DNA of 12,835 nt, taken from positions 1-12,835 of the forward strand of contig JAISXE010000204.1 in assembly GCA_031270615.1 (NCBI GenBank), in the 5' to 3' direction. Of the stretch, positions 1-6,980 are shown one piece after another. This stretch comes from Spirochaetia bacterium (lineage in GTDB: Bacteria > Spirochaetota > Spirochaetia > DTKZ01). The notes below the pieces were generated by a model. It was not told the DNA's origin. It did no database searches and saw nothing but the letters and a program-made list of their open reading frames with translations. The position numbers were made by a program, and so were the translations under genes. Within the stretch, counting starts at the first letter, position 1. Every line of letters begins with the position of its first letter.

Positions 1-94
1 GGGCGCAAGGGATTGCAGCGGAAATCCTTTTGGCTTTAGCCAAAAGATTGGAGCGAAAAGCCCGGTTTGCGGCGTTTTACGCCGCAAATGCGCC
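1..94 (+). repeat. Dispersed structured repeat, copy A (left end may be cut by the window)
   Basis: The repeat starts with GGGCGCAAGG and a core GATTGCAGCGGAAATCC (11-27). An 8-bp hairpin follows (27-34 with 39-46, loop TTTA), then a second, degenerate core GATTGGAGCGAAAAGCC (46-62). A 9-bp hairpin comes next (66-74 with 80-88, loop TTTTA), and the unit ends GCGCC (90-94). The same order of core, hairpin, core, hairpin and GCGC end recurs at 6852-6970, 7044-7143 and, inverted, at 11196-11323. No open reading frame is supported inside it. It may be a REP/MITE-like mobile element or a structured RNA; no transposase is present in the window. Confidence 0.75.
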
Positions 95-191
95 AAAATT
101 CCAAAGAGGAGTAAAATTATAAATGGGTTTTGGGAAAGGCTCTTGTGATTTTCGTTTTGAAATCGGAATTGCTGAGGCAAAGGTTGCCTTC

Positions 192-221
192 TTGACACCG
201 TTTTGAAAATTTGAGTATATT
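192..221 (+). promoter_or_regulatory. Sigma70-type promoter for the NifU-domain gene
   Basis: An exact TTGACA (-35) at 192-197 is followed after 18 bp by TATATT (-10) at 216-221. Transcription would begin near 228, giving a leader of about 57 nt before the ATG at 285. This is the best-matching promoter in the window. A small hairpin (175-180 with 184-189) lies just upstream. Confidence 0.75.
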
Positions 222-284
222 AGTCAACAAAGAGACTGATATTTAATTTTACGGCGAGTATGCCGATAAATGAAAGGAGTATCT

Positions 285-509
285 ATGCTGAAAGAAAAAG
301 TAACCGAGATGCTGGACAATGTCCGGCCTTCTTTGCAGGCAGAGGGGGGCGATGTAGAACTCATTAGCGTTGAGGAAAATGGCACCGTCAAAGTGCGCCT
401 TCAAGGCGCGTGCAACGGCTGCCCTCACGCTCAGATTACACTCAAGCAAGGAATAGAAAAATATTTGCGGGAAGAGATTCCTGAAATAACGGCTGTCGAG
501 GCCGTATAA
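285..509 (+). CDS. NifU C-terminal-domain (Nfu-type) iron-sulfur scaffold protein
   Basis: This 74-residue protein is a stand-alone NifU C-terminal domain. The family assembles or carries Fe-S clusters in the cytoplasm and passes them to client enzymes, with a cluster bound between two subunits through a CxxC pair. The diagnostic features are the N-terminal run ending RPSLQAEGGDVEL, the LQGACNGCPHA loop carrying the CxxC, and the tail IPEITAVEAV. The start is taken at ATG 285 because AAAGGAG (273-279) sits 5 nt upstream; an in-frame ATG at 270 overlaps that site and is unlikely. The gene has its own promoter and terminator, so it is probably monocistronic. No nifS, iscS or nitrogenase gene is nearby, so a general housekeeping role is more likely than one specific to nitrogen fixation. 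The client proteins cannot be told from sequence. Confidence 0.9.
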   Translation: MLKEKVTEMLDNVRPSLQAEGGDVELISVEENGTVKVRLQGACNGCPHAQITLKQGIEKYLREEIPEITAVEAV

Positions 510-512
510 GGG

Positions 513-544
513 AAAGTCCCAAAAAGGGAAACTTTTTCTTTTTT
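513..544 (+). terminator. Probable rho-independent terminator of the NifU-domain gene
   Basis: AAAGTCCC (513-520) pairs with GGG (526-528) and ACTTT (531-535), with a 2-nt bulge (529-530) and an AAAAA loop. The tract TTCTTTTTT follows at 536-544. It begins 3 nt after the stop codon. The stem is imperfect, which lowers confidence. Confidence 0.55.
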
Positions 545-567
545 CCGAAAATACGGTTCTTCCGGGC

Positions 568-595
568 TTGAAAAAAATTGAAATTACTGTAGAGT
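568..595 (+). promoter_or_regulatory. Possible weak promoter for the adenosine deaminase gene
   Basis: TTGAAA (568-573) is followed after 16 bp by TAGAGT (590-595), about 36 nt before the ATG at 632. The -10 is a poor match, and TAATAC at 595-600 is an alternative with worse spacing. It is listed because the terminator at 513-544 implies a separate start for the downstream gene. Confidence 0.3.
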
Positions 596-631
596 AATAC
601 AGAGAAAGATAAGGGGCCGGAAGGACTTCGT

Positions 632-1702
632 ATGCAAATTGCAGAAACAAAGAACCTGTGGAGCAAATTTCCCAAAATAGAGCTTCACCGCCATCTTGAG
701 GGGGCCTTTGATTTAAAGACCCTGTTCAGGATAGCGCAAAAAAACAAACTTGACGTGCCTGCCGACTTTTCCGCTTTTAAGGACGCGTTTCAGTTCCCCA
801 AAGATTCCGGCCCGGATTTCCATCTGTTTCTGTCAAAATTCAAAAACAACTGGTACCGCTCCCTGGAAGATATTTATACCATAACCTACGAATCGGTAAA
901 ATCCTTCAAAGAAGACAACCTCTTTTATGTGGAACTCCGTTTCAACCCCGAAAGCTTTGCCATTTTTAACAACTTCGACAGGGAGGAGGTAACCAAACTC
1001 GTCCTTGAGGCCGGCAACAAAGCCGCCCTGGAAATCGGTTTGAAAATCAAATACCTCATCACCTTTAACCGCGGCCAGCGCGATCTGGATTACTTTCTCT
1101 CCCTATATGAAAAACTGCTCGCCATAGACAAACCTGAAATCATAGGCGTCGATCTTGCGGGGGACGAGGTCAACTATCCCGTCAAACTGTTTGCCAGGCT
1201 CTTTACCGGGGTCAACCGGGACGGGCGCTACAAGGCGACCATCCACGCGGGCGAGGTGACCCCTCCTTCCGAAATCTGGGAAGCCGTAAAACTCCACGCC
1301 GCGCGCATCGGCCACGGGACGACAACGATCCAGGACCCGAAACTCCAGGACTATCTTACGGATAACCGGATTGCCCTGGAACAATGCATAACCTCCAACT
1401 ACCAGACAGGCTCCTGGCGGGACTCCAAAACCCACCCCATGAACCCCTTGTATCGCAAAAGGGTCCCCGTAACCATCAATTCCGACGATCCCACGATTCA
1501 AAACACCCAGCTTTCGGAAGATTACGCAAAAGCCGAAAAATTATTCGGCTTCACCCTGGACGATTTTGTAAACCTCAATCTCACGGCCGTTCAAGCAAGC
1601 TTTATCACCGATAACGAAAAAGAAACGCTTCAAAACGACTATCTTGGCGCCGTTGGCGATTTCAAGGAGCTGACGCCCCTTCCCAAACTCTCAATTTATT
1701 AA
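632..1702 (+). CDS. add: Adenosine deaminase family protein
   Basis: This 356-residue protein is a zinc-dependent purine nucleoside deaminase expected to convert adenosine or deoxyadenosine to (deoxy)inosine in cytoplasmic purine salvage. The metal and catalytic residues are all visible: ELHRHLEG with His19 and His21, GVDLAGDE at 172-179, IHAGE with His205 and catalytic Glu208, GHG with His228, and NSDDP with Asp285 and Asp286. Length is normal for the family. The start is supported by GGAAGGA (619-625) 6 nt before the ATG. The usual CPTSN motif reads CITSN at 252-256, a small departure. Close relatives in this superfamily include adenine deaminases and other amidohydrolases, so the exact purine substrate is inferred. 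The next gene, gyrA, is convergent, so add is probably transcribed alone. Confidence 0.88.
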   Translation: MQIAETKNLWSKFPKIELHRHLEGAFDLKTLFRIAQKNKLDVPADFSAFKDAFQFPKDSGPDFHLFLSKFKNNWYRSLEDIYTITYESVKSFKEDNLFYVELRFNPESFAIFNNFDREEVTKLVLEAGNKAALEIGLKIKYLITFNRGQRDLDYFLSLYEKLLAIDKPEIIGVDLAGDEVNYPVKLFARLFTGVNRDGRYKATIHAGEVTPPSEIWEAVKLHAARIGHGTTTIQDPKLQDYLTDNRIALEQCITSNYQTGSWRDSKTHPMNPLYRKRVPVTINSDDPTIQNTQLSEDYAKAEKLFGFTLDDFVNLNLTAVQASFITDNEKETLQNDYLGAVGDFKELTPLPKLSIY

Positions 1703-1706
1703 CCCT

Positions 1707-1905
1707 TGAGCCTGTTCCAAAACCCTGGGTAAGGGGGGAAGACTCCCCCACGCTCCAGCCCGGGATGCATGGGCGAGCAACGATTTTGCTTCGCAAAATC
1801 GTGACCAGCCCTGCGGTCTTCCGCTACCCCCTCTACGGGGGTTTGGCACCCCCGTAACGCCCCCGGATCACCGCAAGGAGGAAATCCCGTAGGGTTTTGG
1901 AACAG
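1707..1905. repeat. Inverted-repeat-bounded non-coding element after add
   Basis: TGAGCCTGTTCCAAAACCCT (1707-1726) opens the element, and its inner 15 nt recur inverted as AGGGTTTTGGAACAG at 1891-1905. Inside are a 10-bp hairpin (1780-1789 with 1793-1802, loop TTC) and an 8-bp hairpin (1835-1842 with 1848-1855). The sequence near 1764-1780 (TGCATGGGCGAGCA) is the inverse of a stretch in repeat copy B near 6920-6934, so the two are related. The 20-nt left end is found inverted and exact at 7193-7212. Reading frames crossing it look like chance. It resembles a miniature non-autonomous element, but no target-site duplication was established. Confidence 0.65.
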
Positions 1906-1978
1906 TCTCTGTTGACAGTGGGCCTAGACTGGGAAATGCCATGCAAAAAGCGCGGTTCGCTTCTTTTTTCTTTTTGTC

Positions 1979-2059
1979 GTCAGTGCCGTCCGTGTCGTCC
2001 GTGGTTACATTCTTCTCATTGCCATTTATGCTTGACGGATAAAAGAAACCACTGGCCAC
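1979..2059. repeat. Degenerate short repeats in the add-gyrA spacer
   Basis: Three 9-nt units of the GTCCGTGTC type lie at 1979-2005. The stretch CCGTGTCGTCCGTGGTTA (1990-2007) recurs inverted at 12670-12687 with one mismatch. A second motif, ATAAAAGAAACCACTGGCCAC (2039-2059), recurs in the same orientation at 12736-12756 with two mismatches. Any reading frame here is low-complexity and has no ribosome binding site. I see no gene between 1703 and 2256. Confidence 0.55.
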
Positions 2060-2133
2060 GCAGGCGGAAACCGGCGAAGAAGAATTCCGGGGCAAAAGCC
2101 CGTGCCGTCAGCGGCCAATCCTTCAAAGACATA

Positions 2134-2169
2134 AAAAGGCCGCCGGAGCTGCGGCCCCGGCGGCCTTTT
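2134..2169. terminator. Strong bidirectional rho-independent terminator
   Basis: AAAAGGCCGCCGG (2134-2146) pairs perfectly with CCGGCGGCCTTTT (2157-2169) across a 10-nt loop. T-tracts occur on both strands: TTTTGTTT on plus, and five T on minus from 2137-2133. It sits between convergent genes, and its plus-strand T-tract overlaps the first base of the parS palindrome. Confidence 0.85.
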
Positions 2170-2184
2170 GTTTCACGTGAAACA
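2169..2184. promoter_or_regulatory. parS: parS centromere-like site (ParB-binding palindrome)
   Basis: TGTTTCACGTGAAACA is a perfect 16-bp palindrome, extended to 18 bp with the flanking T and A (2168-2185). It matches the consensus bacterial chromosomal parS exactly. In many bacteria ParB loads at such sites, slides and spreads, and directs origin segregation and condensin loading, and the sites cluster around oriC. It lies in a non-coding gap between two terminators, where nearby transcription would disturb it least. parA and parB are not in the window, so the assignment rests on the sequence match and the position beside the gyrase genes. Confidence 0.85.
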
Positions 2185-2199
2185 ATTTCCCTCCAAAAA

Positions 2200-2234
2200 T
2201 ACCAATGTCAACAAGTTACTTGTTGACATTGGTA
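2200..2234 (-). terminator. gyrA terminator: 17-bp perfect palindrome with T-tract
   Basis: A 17-nt arm (2200-2216) is perfectly complementary to 2218-2234 around a single central base. On the minus strand the stem is followed directly by TTTTT (2199-2195). It starts 22 bp past the gyrA stop codon, which fits a rho-independent terminator although the stem is rather AT-rich. A single-base centre cannot form a loop without opening inner pairs. The arm contains TTGTTGACATTGG, a version of a motif repeated at 1910-1922, 6986-6999 and 7160-7172. Confidence 0.75.
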
Positions 2235-2256
2235 AAAATACTGCTATCGCGGCCCC

Positions 2257-4695
2257 TTATTCGTCTTCCTCTTTTTCGGCCTTGTCCACGCCCACGACAA
2301 AATCGGGCTGATCGATGTTTACGATCCTGACGCCCTGGGCGGCCTTCCCCTGGGTGCTTATCTGGGACACCTTGAGTTTTATGGCATTCCCCTGGGAGGT
2401 AATCACGACAATCTCGGCGTCCTCGGTGACGGACAGGGCGCCCGCGATTTCGCCGGTCTTTTCGGTTGTTTTATAGGTGATGACCCCCTTGCCGCCGCGG
2501 CCGTGGGGTTGGAAATTGGCATATTCCACCCGCTTGCCGTAGCCGTACTCGGTAACGACAAAAAGCCGTTCTTCCGGGTTTACCGCTACGGCGCAGGCCA
2601 GCTCGTCGCCGCCCAGGAGTTTCAGGCCCTTTATTCCCCGTGACGCCCGCCCCATAAAGCGGACGACCTCTTCCGTAAAGCGCAGCCCAAGGCCCCGGCG
2701 CGTCAGCAGCATGATATCGTCCTTGCCCCTGGTCAAAAGGGCGCCGACAACCTTGTCGCCCGCGTCCAGCCTGATTGCCGCGATGCCCCGCGTCCGGGCG
2801 TTGGAAAAGTCGCTGGTCCTGACTTTTTTGACGACGCCCTTCCTCGTGGCAAAGAAAATAAAGGTATCATCGGTAAAAGCCGGCAAAGACACAACGGCGG
2901 CAATTTCCTCATTCGCGGAAATGGACAGGAGGGCCTTGATATGCTGGCCGCGGGAAGCGCGGGAAGCCTCCGGCACCTCGTGGACTTTCAGGAAATAGGC
3001 TTTCCCCTCGCTGGTAATAAACAGCATATAATCGTGGGTCGATGCGATGAATATTTTGTTGATAAAGTCCTCGTCCTTCAGAACCGTCGCGGAAGAGCCT
3101 TTTCCGCCCCGGGTCTGCACCTTGTAGACAGTGAAAGGCAGGCGCTTGATAAAGCCTCGGTTGGAGATAAGCACAACCATATCCTCTTTCTGGATAAGGT
3201 CCTCAATATTGAATTCCTCGATTTCCTCGGCAACAATCTCCGTGCGGCGCCCGTCCCCGTACTGGGCCGCCAGCTCCAGGGTTTCGGTTTTCACGAGACC
3301 AAGGATTTTCTCCTCGCTTGCCAGAAAGGCCTTGAGTTCCGCAATCAGGGCCAGCGTGGCCTGGAGTTCCTCGATGATTTTTTTGATTTCCAGGCTGGTA
3401 AGCCGCTGCAGGCGCATATCCAGGATGGCCTGGGCCTGTATCTCGCTCAAAGCGAAGCGCTCCATAAGGCTTTTCCGGGCAATGTCAACATCCCCGGAGG
3501 CCTTGATGATGGCGATAACCTCGTCGATATTGTCCAGGGCTATCTTTAAGCCTTCCAGGATGTGGGCCCGTTCCTCGGCCTTGCGAAGCTCGTATTTGGC
3601 GCGCCGTATCACCACTTCCCGCCGGTGGGCGACAAAATGCCCGATCATTTCCTTGAGGGAAAGGGTTTTGGGTTTGCCGCCGACCAGGGCCAGGTTGTTG
3701 ACGTTGAAATTGGCCTGCAATTGGGTGTGGGTAAACAGGTAGTTCAGAATGATCTTGGGGCTTACGTCTTTTTTCAGCTCGATGACGATGCGCGTTCCAT
3801 TCTGGTCAGACTCGTCGTTTAAGTCGGATATTCCGTCCAGGTTTTTCTCTTTCACAAGGTCGGCGATTCTTTTGATAAGCTCTTTCCTGTTGACCAGGTA
3901 CGGCAGCTCGGTGACGACAATCATATCCCTGCCGCTTTTCGTCGATTCGATGACGAAGCGCGCCCGGACGCTTATCCTGCCGCGCCCCGTCGTATAGGCG
4001 TCCAGAATCCCCCTGCGGCCAAAGATAATGCCCGCCGTGGGAAAGTCCGGCCCGGTGACGTGCTTCATCAGGCCCTTGATGTCGATATTCGGGTCGTCAA
4101 TATATGCGGCTATGGCGGAACAGACCTCGCCCAGGTTGTGGGGAGGCATATTCGTCGCCATGCCGACGGCGATTCCCACGGAGCCGTTCACCAACAGGTA
4201 GGGCAGGGCTGCCGGAAGGACCGAAGGCTCCTGCATGGAGTCGTCATAATTGGGAACAAAATCGACGGTTTCCTTGCCTATGTCTTTGACCATCTCCTCG
4301 GCAAGGCGGGTCATGCGGGCCTCGGTGTAGCGCATGGCCGCGGGAGGATCCCCGTCTATCGAGCCGAAATTCCCCTGGCCCTGTACCATGCAGTAGCGCA
4401 TGGAAAAATTCTGGGCAAGCCGCACAAGGGCGTCGTAGATGCTGGCGTCCCCGTGGGGGTGGTACTTACCCATAATATCCCCGACGATTCTTGCCGCCTT
4501 CTTGGTAGCCTGGTTGGAACGCACCCCCATCTCGTTCATGGAATACAGGATGCGGCGGTGGATCGGCTTTAGGCCGTCGCGCACGTCGGGCAGGGCGCGG
4601 GCGACGATGACCGACATCGCGTAATTCAAAAACGAGTTTTTGACCTCGTCCTCTATGGAAACAGGAATGACTTTCCCTTTTATTTCATCAGACAC
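2257..4695 (-). CDS. gyrA: DNA gyrase subunit A
   Basis: GyrA is the DNA breakage-reunion subunit of the A2B2 gyrase, which adds negative supercoils using ATP hydrolysed by GyrB. The 812-residue protein has normal length and all landmarks: the N-terminal LPDVRDGLKP run, the quinolone-region stretch KYHPHGDASIYD (77-88), the catalytic tyrosine Tyr123 in AAMRYTE, and the GyrA box QTRGGKG (527-533) opening the C-terminal DNA-wrapping beta-pinwheel. A second RGGKG stands at 733-737, and the protein ends in an acidic tail. Translation starts at GTG 4695 with AAGGAG (4702-4707) 6 nt upstream. Residue Ala84 occupies the E. coli Ser83 position, while Asp88 keeps the Asp87 position. It lies 97 bp downstream of gyrB, probably in the same operon. 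The GyrA box and the pairing with gyrB argue against ParC. Confidence 0.98.
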   Translation of the reverse strand: MSDEIKGKVIPVSIEDEVKNSFLNYAMSVIVARALPDVRDGLKPIHRRILYSMNEMGVRSNQATKKAARIVGDIMGKYHPHGDASIYDALVRLAQNFSMRYCMVQGQGNFGSIDGDPPAAMRYTEARMTRLAEEMVKDIGKETVDFVPNYDDSMQEPSVLPAALPYLLVNGSVGIAVGMATNMPPHNLGEVCSAIAAYIDDPNIDIKGLMKHVTGPDFPTAGIIFGRRGILDAYTTGRGRISVRARFVIESTKSGRDMIVVTELPYLVNRKELIKRIADLVKEKNLDGISDLNDESDQNGTRIVIELKKDVSPKIILNYLFTHTQLQANFNVNNLALVGGKPKTLSLKEMIGHFVAHRREVVIRRAKYELRKAEERAHILEGLKIALDNIDEVIAIIKASGDVDIARKSLMERFALSEIQAQAILDMRLQRLTSLEIKKIIEELQATLALIAELKAFLASEEKILGLVKTETLELAAQYGDGRRTEIVAEEIEEFNIEDLIQKEDMVVLISNRGFIKRLPFTVYKVQTRGGKGSSATVLKDEDFINKIFIASTHDYMLFITSEGKAYFLKVHEVPEASRASRGQHIKALLSISANEEIAAVVSLPAFTDDTFIFFATRKGVVKKVRTSDFSNARTRGIAAIRLDAGDKVVGALLTRGKDDIMLLTRRGLGLRFTEEVVRFMGRASRGIKGLKLLGGDELACAVAVNPEERLFVVTEYGYGKRVEYANFQPHGRGGKGVITYKTTEKTGEIAGALSVTEDAEIVVITSQGNAIKLKVSQISTQGKAAQGVRIVNIDQPDFVVGVDKAEKEEDE

Positions 4696-4714
4696 GGCTT
4701 ACTCCTTGTTTAAA

Positions 4715-4785
4715 AAACCACAGCCCGCGCGGAAACTTGCGAAAACCAAAATTCTTTCCGTGTTCGTCCGCGCGGTCTGTGGTTT
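4715..4785. repeat. Long inverted repeat in the gyrB-gyrA spacer
   Basis: AAACCACAG plus CCGCGCGG (4715-4723 and 4725-4732) pair with CCGCGCGG plus CTGTGGTTT (4768-4775 and 4777-4785). One C/T mismatch lies within the arms and the loop is 35 nt. It fills most of the gap between the gyrB stop and the gyrA ribosome binding site. There is no T-tract of terminator type after the stem in the gyrA direction beyond a run of T within the arm. It could be an RNA processing or mRNA-stability structure, or a member of the AACCAC-type repeats seen elsewhere in the window. Confidence 0.7.
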
Positions 4786-4796
4786 GTCTGTCTGCC

Positions 4797-6701
4797 CTAT
4801 ACATCAAGGTTGGACACGAAAAGGGCGTTTTCCTCGATAAATTCGCGGCGCGGGCCGACCTGGTCCCCCATCAGGGTCACGAATATGCCTTCCGCCTCGA
4901 CCATGTCCTCAAGCTGGACGCGGATGATGTTCCGGGTTTCCGGGTTCATGGTTGTTTCCCACAGTTGGTCGGGGTTCATCTCGCCCAGGCCCTTGTAGCG
5001 CTGGATATGCGCCTTGTCCGCGCCGCCGTTTAAGTTTTGCAGAATCCTGTCCCGCTCGGCGTCGTCGTAGGCGTATTCCACCTTTTTCCCCAGGCTGACC
5101 TTATACAGGGGCGGCATGGCTATATACACATAGCCGCGCTCCAGCATCTCCCTCATGTAGCGGAAAAAGAAGGTCAGGAGCAGGGTGCGGATATGCGAGC
5201 CGTCGACATCGGCATCGGCCATGATGATGACCTTGTGGTAGCGCAGTTTGTCCACGGCGAATCTGTCCCCCGCCCCGGCGCCCAGGGCCGCGATGATGGG
5301 CTGCAGTTTGTCGTTTGACATAACCTTGTCCAGCCGCGTTTTCTCCACATTCAGCATCTTGCCCCAGAGGGAAAGAATGGCCTGGAACTTGCTGTCGCGC
5401 CCCTGTTTGGCGCTGCCCCCGGCGGAATCGCCTTCCACGATGTATATCTCGCATTTTGTAGGGTCTTTCTCGCGGCAGTCCGCGAGTTTGTCCGGCAGGC
5501 CCAGGCCGCCAAGGGGGTTCTTCCGCACCTTTTCGCGCGCTTTCCTGGCCGCGTTGCGGGCCTGGGCAGCGACAACGGTTTTTTCGAGGATTTTCGCCAC
5601 CACGTCGGGGTTCTCCTCAAAATACGAGGACAGGCTGTCGTTCACCAGGGATTCAACCACCCACTTGACCTCGGAATTGCCGAGTTTCGCCTTGGTCTGC
5701 CCCTCAAACTGGGGATCGGGGATTTTCACCGAAACAACGGCCGTCAGCCCTTCGCGCACGTCGTCGCCCGTCAGGGTGTCTTCCAGTTTTTTCGCGAGTT
5801 TCGATTTTTTGAGGAACTCGTTCAGGGTGCGGGTCAGCGCGGATTTGAAGCCTATCAGATGGGTCCCGCCCTCGCGGGTGTTGATGTTGTTGACAAAGGA
5901 GAACATATTCTCGTTATACGCGTCGTTATACTGAAGGGCGTATTCAAGAGCAAGGTCATCCTTTTTCAAGTCGAAGTAGACGGGTTCCGGCTGGATAACC
6001 GTGCGTTTGCTGTTCAGGTCGGTAACGAATTCCTTGACCCCGCCGTCGAATCTGAATTCGTGTATCTTGGGGTTGGGGATGCGCTCGTCACAGATGGTAA
6101 TAAGTATGCCCTTGTTCAGGAAGGCAAGCTCCCGCAGGCGGGTGGACAGAACATCGAAGCTGAAGGTTGTCGTTTCAAAAACCTCGGAATCCGCCTCAAA
6201 ACGGACAACGGTGCCCCGCCTTTCCGTCGCGCCGGTTTCCGCGACGGGTTTTTCCGGAATGCCCCGCCTGTAGCGCTGGAAAAACAGCCTTCCGTTCAGG
6301 TGGACATTCACCTCAAGCCAGGAGGAAAGCGCGTTGACGACGGACACGCCCACCCCGTGCAGGCCCCCCGACACTTTGTAGCTGTCCTTGTCGAACTTGC
6401 CGCCGGCGTGCAGCTTGGTCATGACGACCTCAAGGGCGCTGAGGTTTTCCTCTGGATGTATGTCCACGGGAATCCCCCGCCCGTTATCACTTACTGCAAT
6501 AATGTTTCCCTTTTCGATACGGACATCGATTTGGGTGCAGTAGCCGGCAAGGGCCTCGTCAATGCTGTTATCGACGACCTCGTACACCAGGTGGTGAAGT
6601 CCGTCCGGCCCGGTTGTCCCGATGTACATACCCGGCCGCTTCCTGACGGCCTCCAAACCTTTCAAAACCTGGATACTTTGAGCTGAATATGATTGTTGCA
6701 T
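4797..6701 (-). CDS. gyrB: DNA gyrase subunit B
   Basis: GyrB is the ATPase subunit of gyrase. The 634-residue protein shows the GHKL ATP-binding fold (EVVDNSIDEA with Glu41 and Asn45, DNGRGIP near 72-78, GGLHGVGVS at 112-120), the transducer loop QTKAKL at 335-340, the TOPRIM metal site (EGDSAGG at 423-429, DADVDGSH at 496-503) and the C-terminal QRYKGLGEMN (567-576). The start at ATG 6701 gives the family N-terminus SAQSIQVLKGLEAVRKRPGM. The frame stays open upstream to 7145, but that stretch encodes dispersed repeats and is not part of the protein. No Shine-Dalgarno sequence precedes the ATG, and a -10 box lies only 10 nt upstream, so the mRNA may be leaderless. Trp446 replaces the lysine at E. 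coli position 447. GyrA follows, probably in one operon. Confidence 0.97.
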   Translation of the reverse strand: MQQSYSAQSIQVLKGLEAVRKRPGMYIGTTGPDGLHHLVYEVVDNSIDEALAGYCTQIDVRIEKGNIIAVSDNGRGIPVDIHPEENLSALEVVMTKLHAGGKFDKDSYKVSGGLHGVGVSVVNALSSWLEVNVHLNGRLFFQRYRRGIPEKPVAETGATERRGTVVRFEADSEVFETTTFSFDVLSTRLRELAFLNKGILITICDERIPNPKIHEFRFDGGVKEFVTDLNSKRTVIQPEPVYFDLKKDDLALEYALQYNDAYNENMFSFVNNINTREGGTHLIGFKSALTRTLNEFLKKSKLAKKLEDTLTGDDVREGLTAVVSVKIPDPQFEGQTKAKLGNSEVKWVVESLVNDSLSSYFEENPDVVAKILEKTVVAAQARNAARKAREKVRKNPLGGLGLPDKLADCREKDPTKCEIYIVEGDSAGGSAKQGRDSKFQAILSLWGKMLNVEKTRLDKVMSNDKLQPIIAALGAGAGDRFAVDKLRYHKVIIMADADVDGSHIRTLLLTFFFRYMREMLERGYVYIAMPPLYKVSLGKKVEYAYDDAERDRILQNLNGGADKAHIQRYKGLGEMNPDQLWETTMNPETRNIIRVQLEDMVEAEGIFVTLMGDQVGPRREFIEENALFVSNLDV

Positions 6702-6711
6702 TTCGAGATGT

Positions 6712-6740
6712 AGTATAAGGATTTTTGCCAAAAAAGTAAA
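6712..6740 (-). promoter_or_regulatory. gyrB promoter, placed for a near-leaderless transcript
   Basis: On the minus strand TTTACT (6740-6735) and TATACT (6717-6712) are separated by 17 bp. The expected start is at about 6705-6706, only 4-5 nt before the ATG at 6701. The -10 differs from TATAAT at one base and the -35 from TTGACA at two. The lack of any GGAG-like sequence between promoter and ATG fits a leaderless message. Confidence 0.6.
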
Positions 6741-6851
6741 GCGGCGGCGTGGCAAAGTTTGCCGGGGATGGTCGCAATTTTCCAAAAAGGCCGTACAAGC
6801 AGGCCGTGGGCGAAGCCCCGTGTTGGTAGCGCAAAACGGTCTGCCGCCCAT

Positions 6852-6970
6852 GCGCCAGGGATTGCAGCGGAAAGCCCGGCTGGTCGTATTTTTGTATCCG
6901 CTGCGCGGATACAAAAATACTGCTCGCCCATGCAACCCGGGTTTTTGGCGCGGGAGCGGCAAAAAGACGC
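6852..6970 (+). repeat. Dispersed structured repeat, copy B
   Basis: This copy has the core GATTGCAGCGGAAAGCC at 6860-6876 and an unusually long first hairpin: 16 bp, 6886-6901 with 6905-6920, loop TGC. A second hairpin follows (TTTTTGGCGC with GCGGCAAAAA, one mismatch), and then CGC. The second core seen in copies A, C and D is missing; TGCTCGCCCATGCAACCCGG stands there instead, and this stretch is also found inverted in the element at 1707-1905. The region contains no supported gene. Confidence 0.75.
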
Positions 6971-6980
6971 ACATCTTTTT

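Noticed and set aside
123..206. 27-codon small frame (starting MGFGKGSCDF) with AGAGGAG 11 nt upstream
   Set aside because: The ribosome-site spacing is long, no promoter was seen before it, and the -35 of the next gene lies inside it; too little to call a gene, though a small peptide cannot be excluded.
1897..2226. 109-residue plus-strand frame in the add-gyrA spacer
   Set aside because: It runs across repeats, a terminator hairpin and the parS site, and its composition (Cys, Arg and Pro-rich) is not that of a real protein.
5859..6686. 275-residue plus-strand frame opposite gyrB
   Set aside because: It lies wholly antisense to conserved gyrB sequence and has no recognisable protein features.
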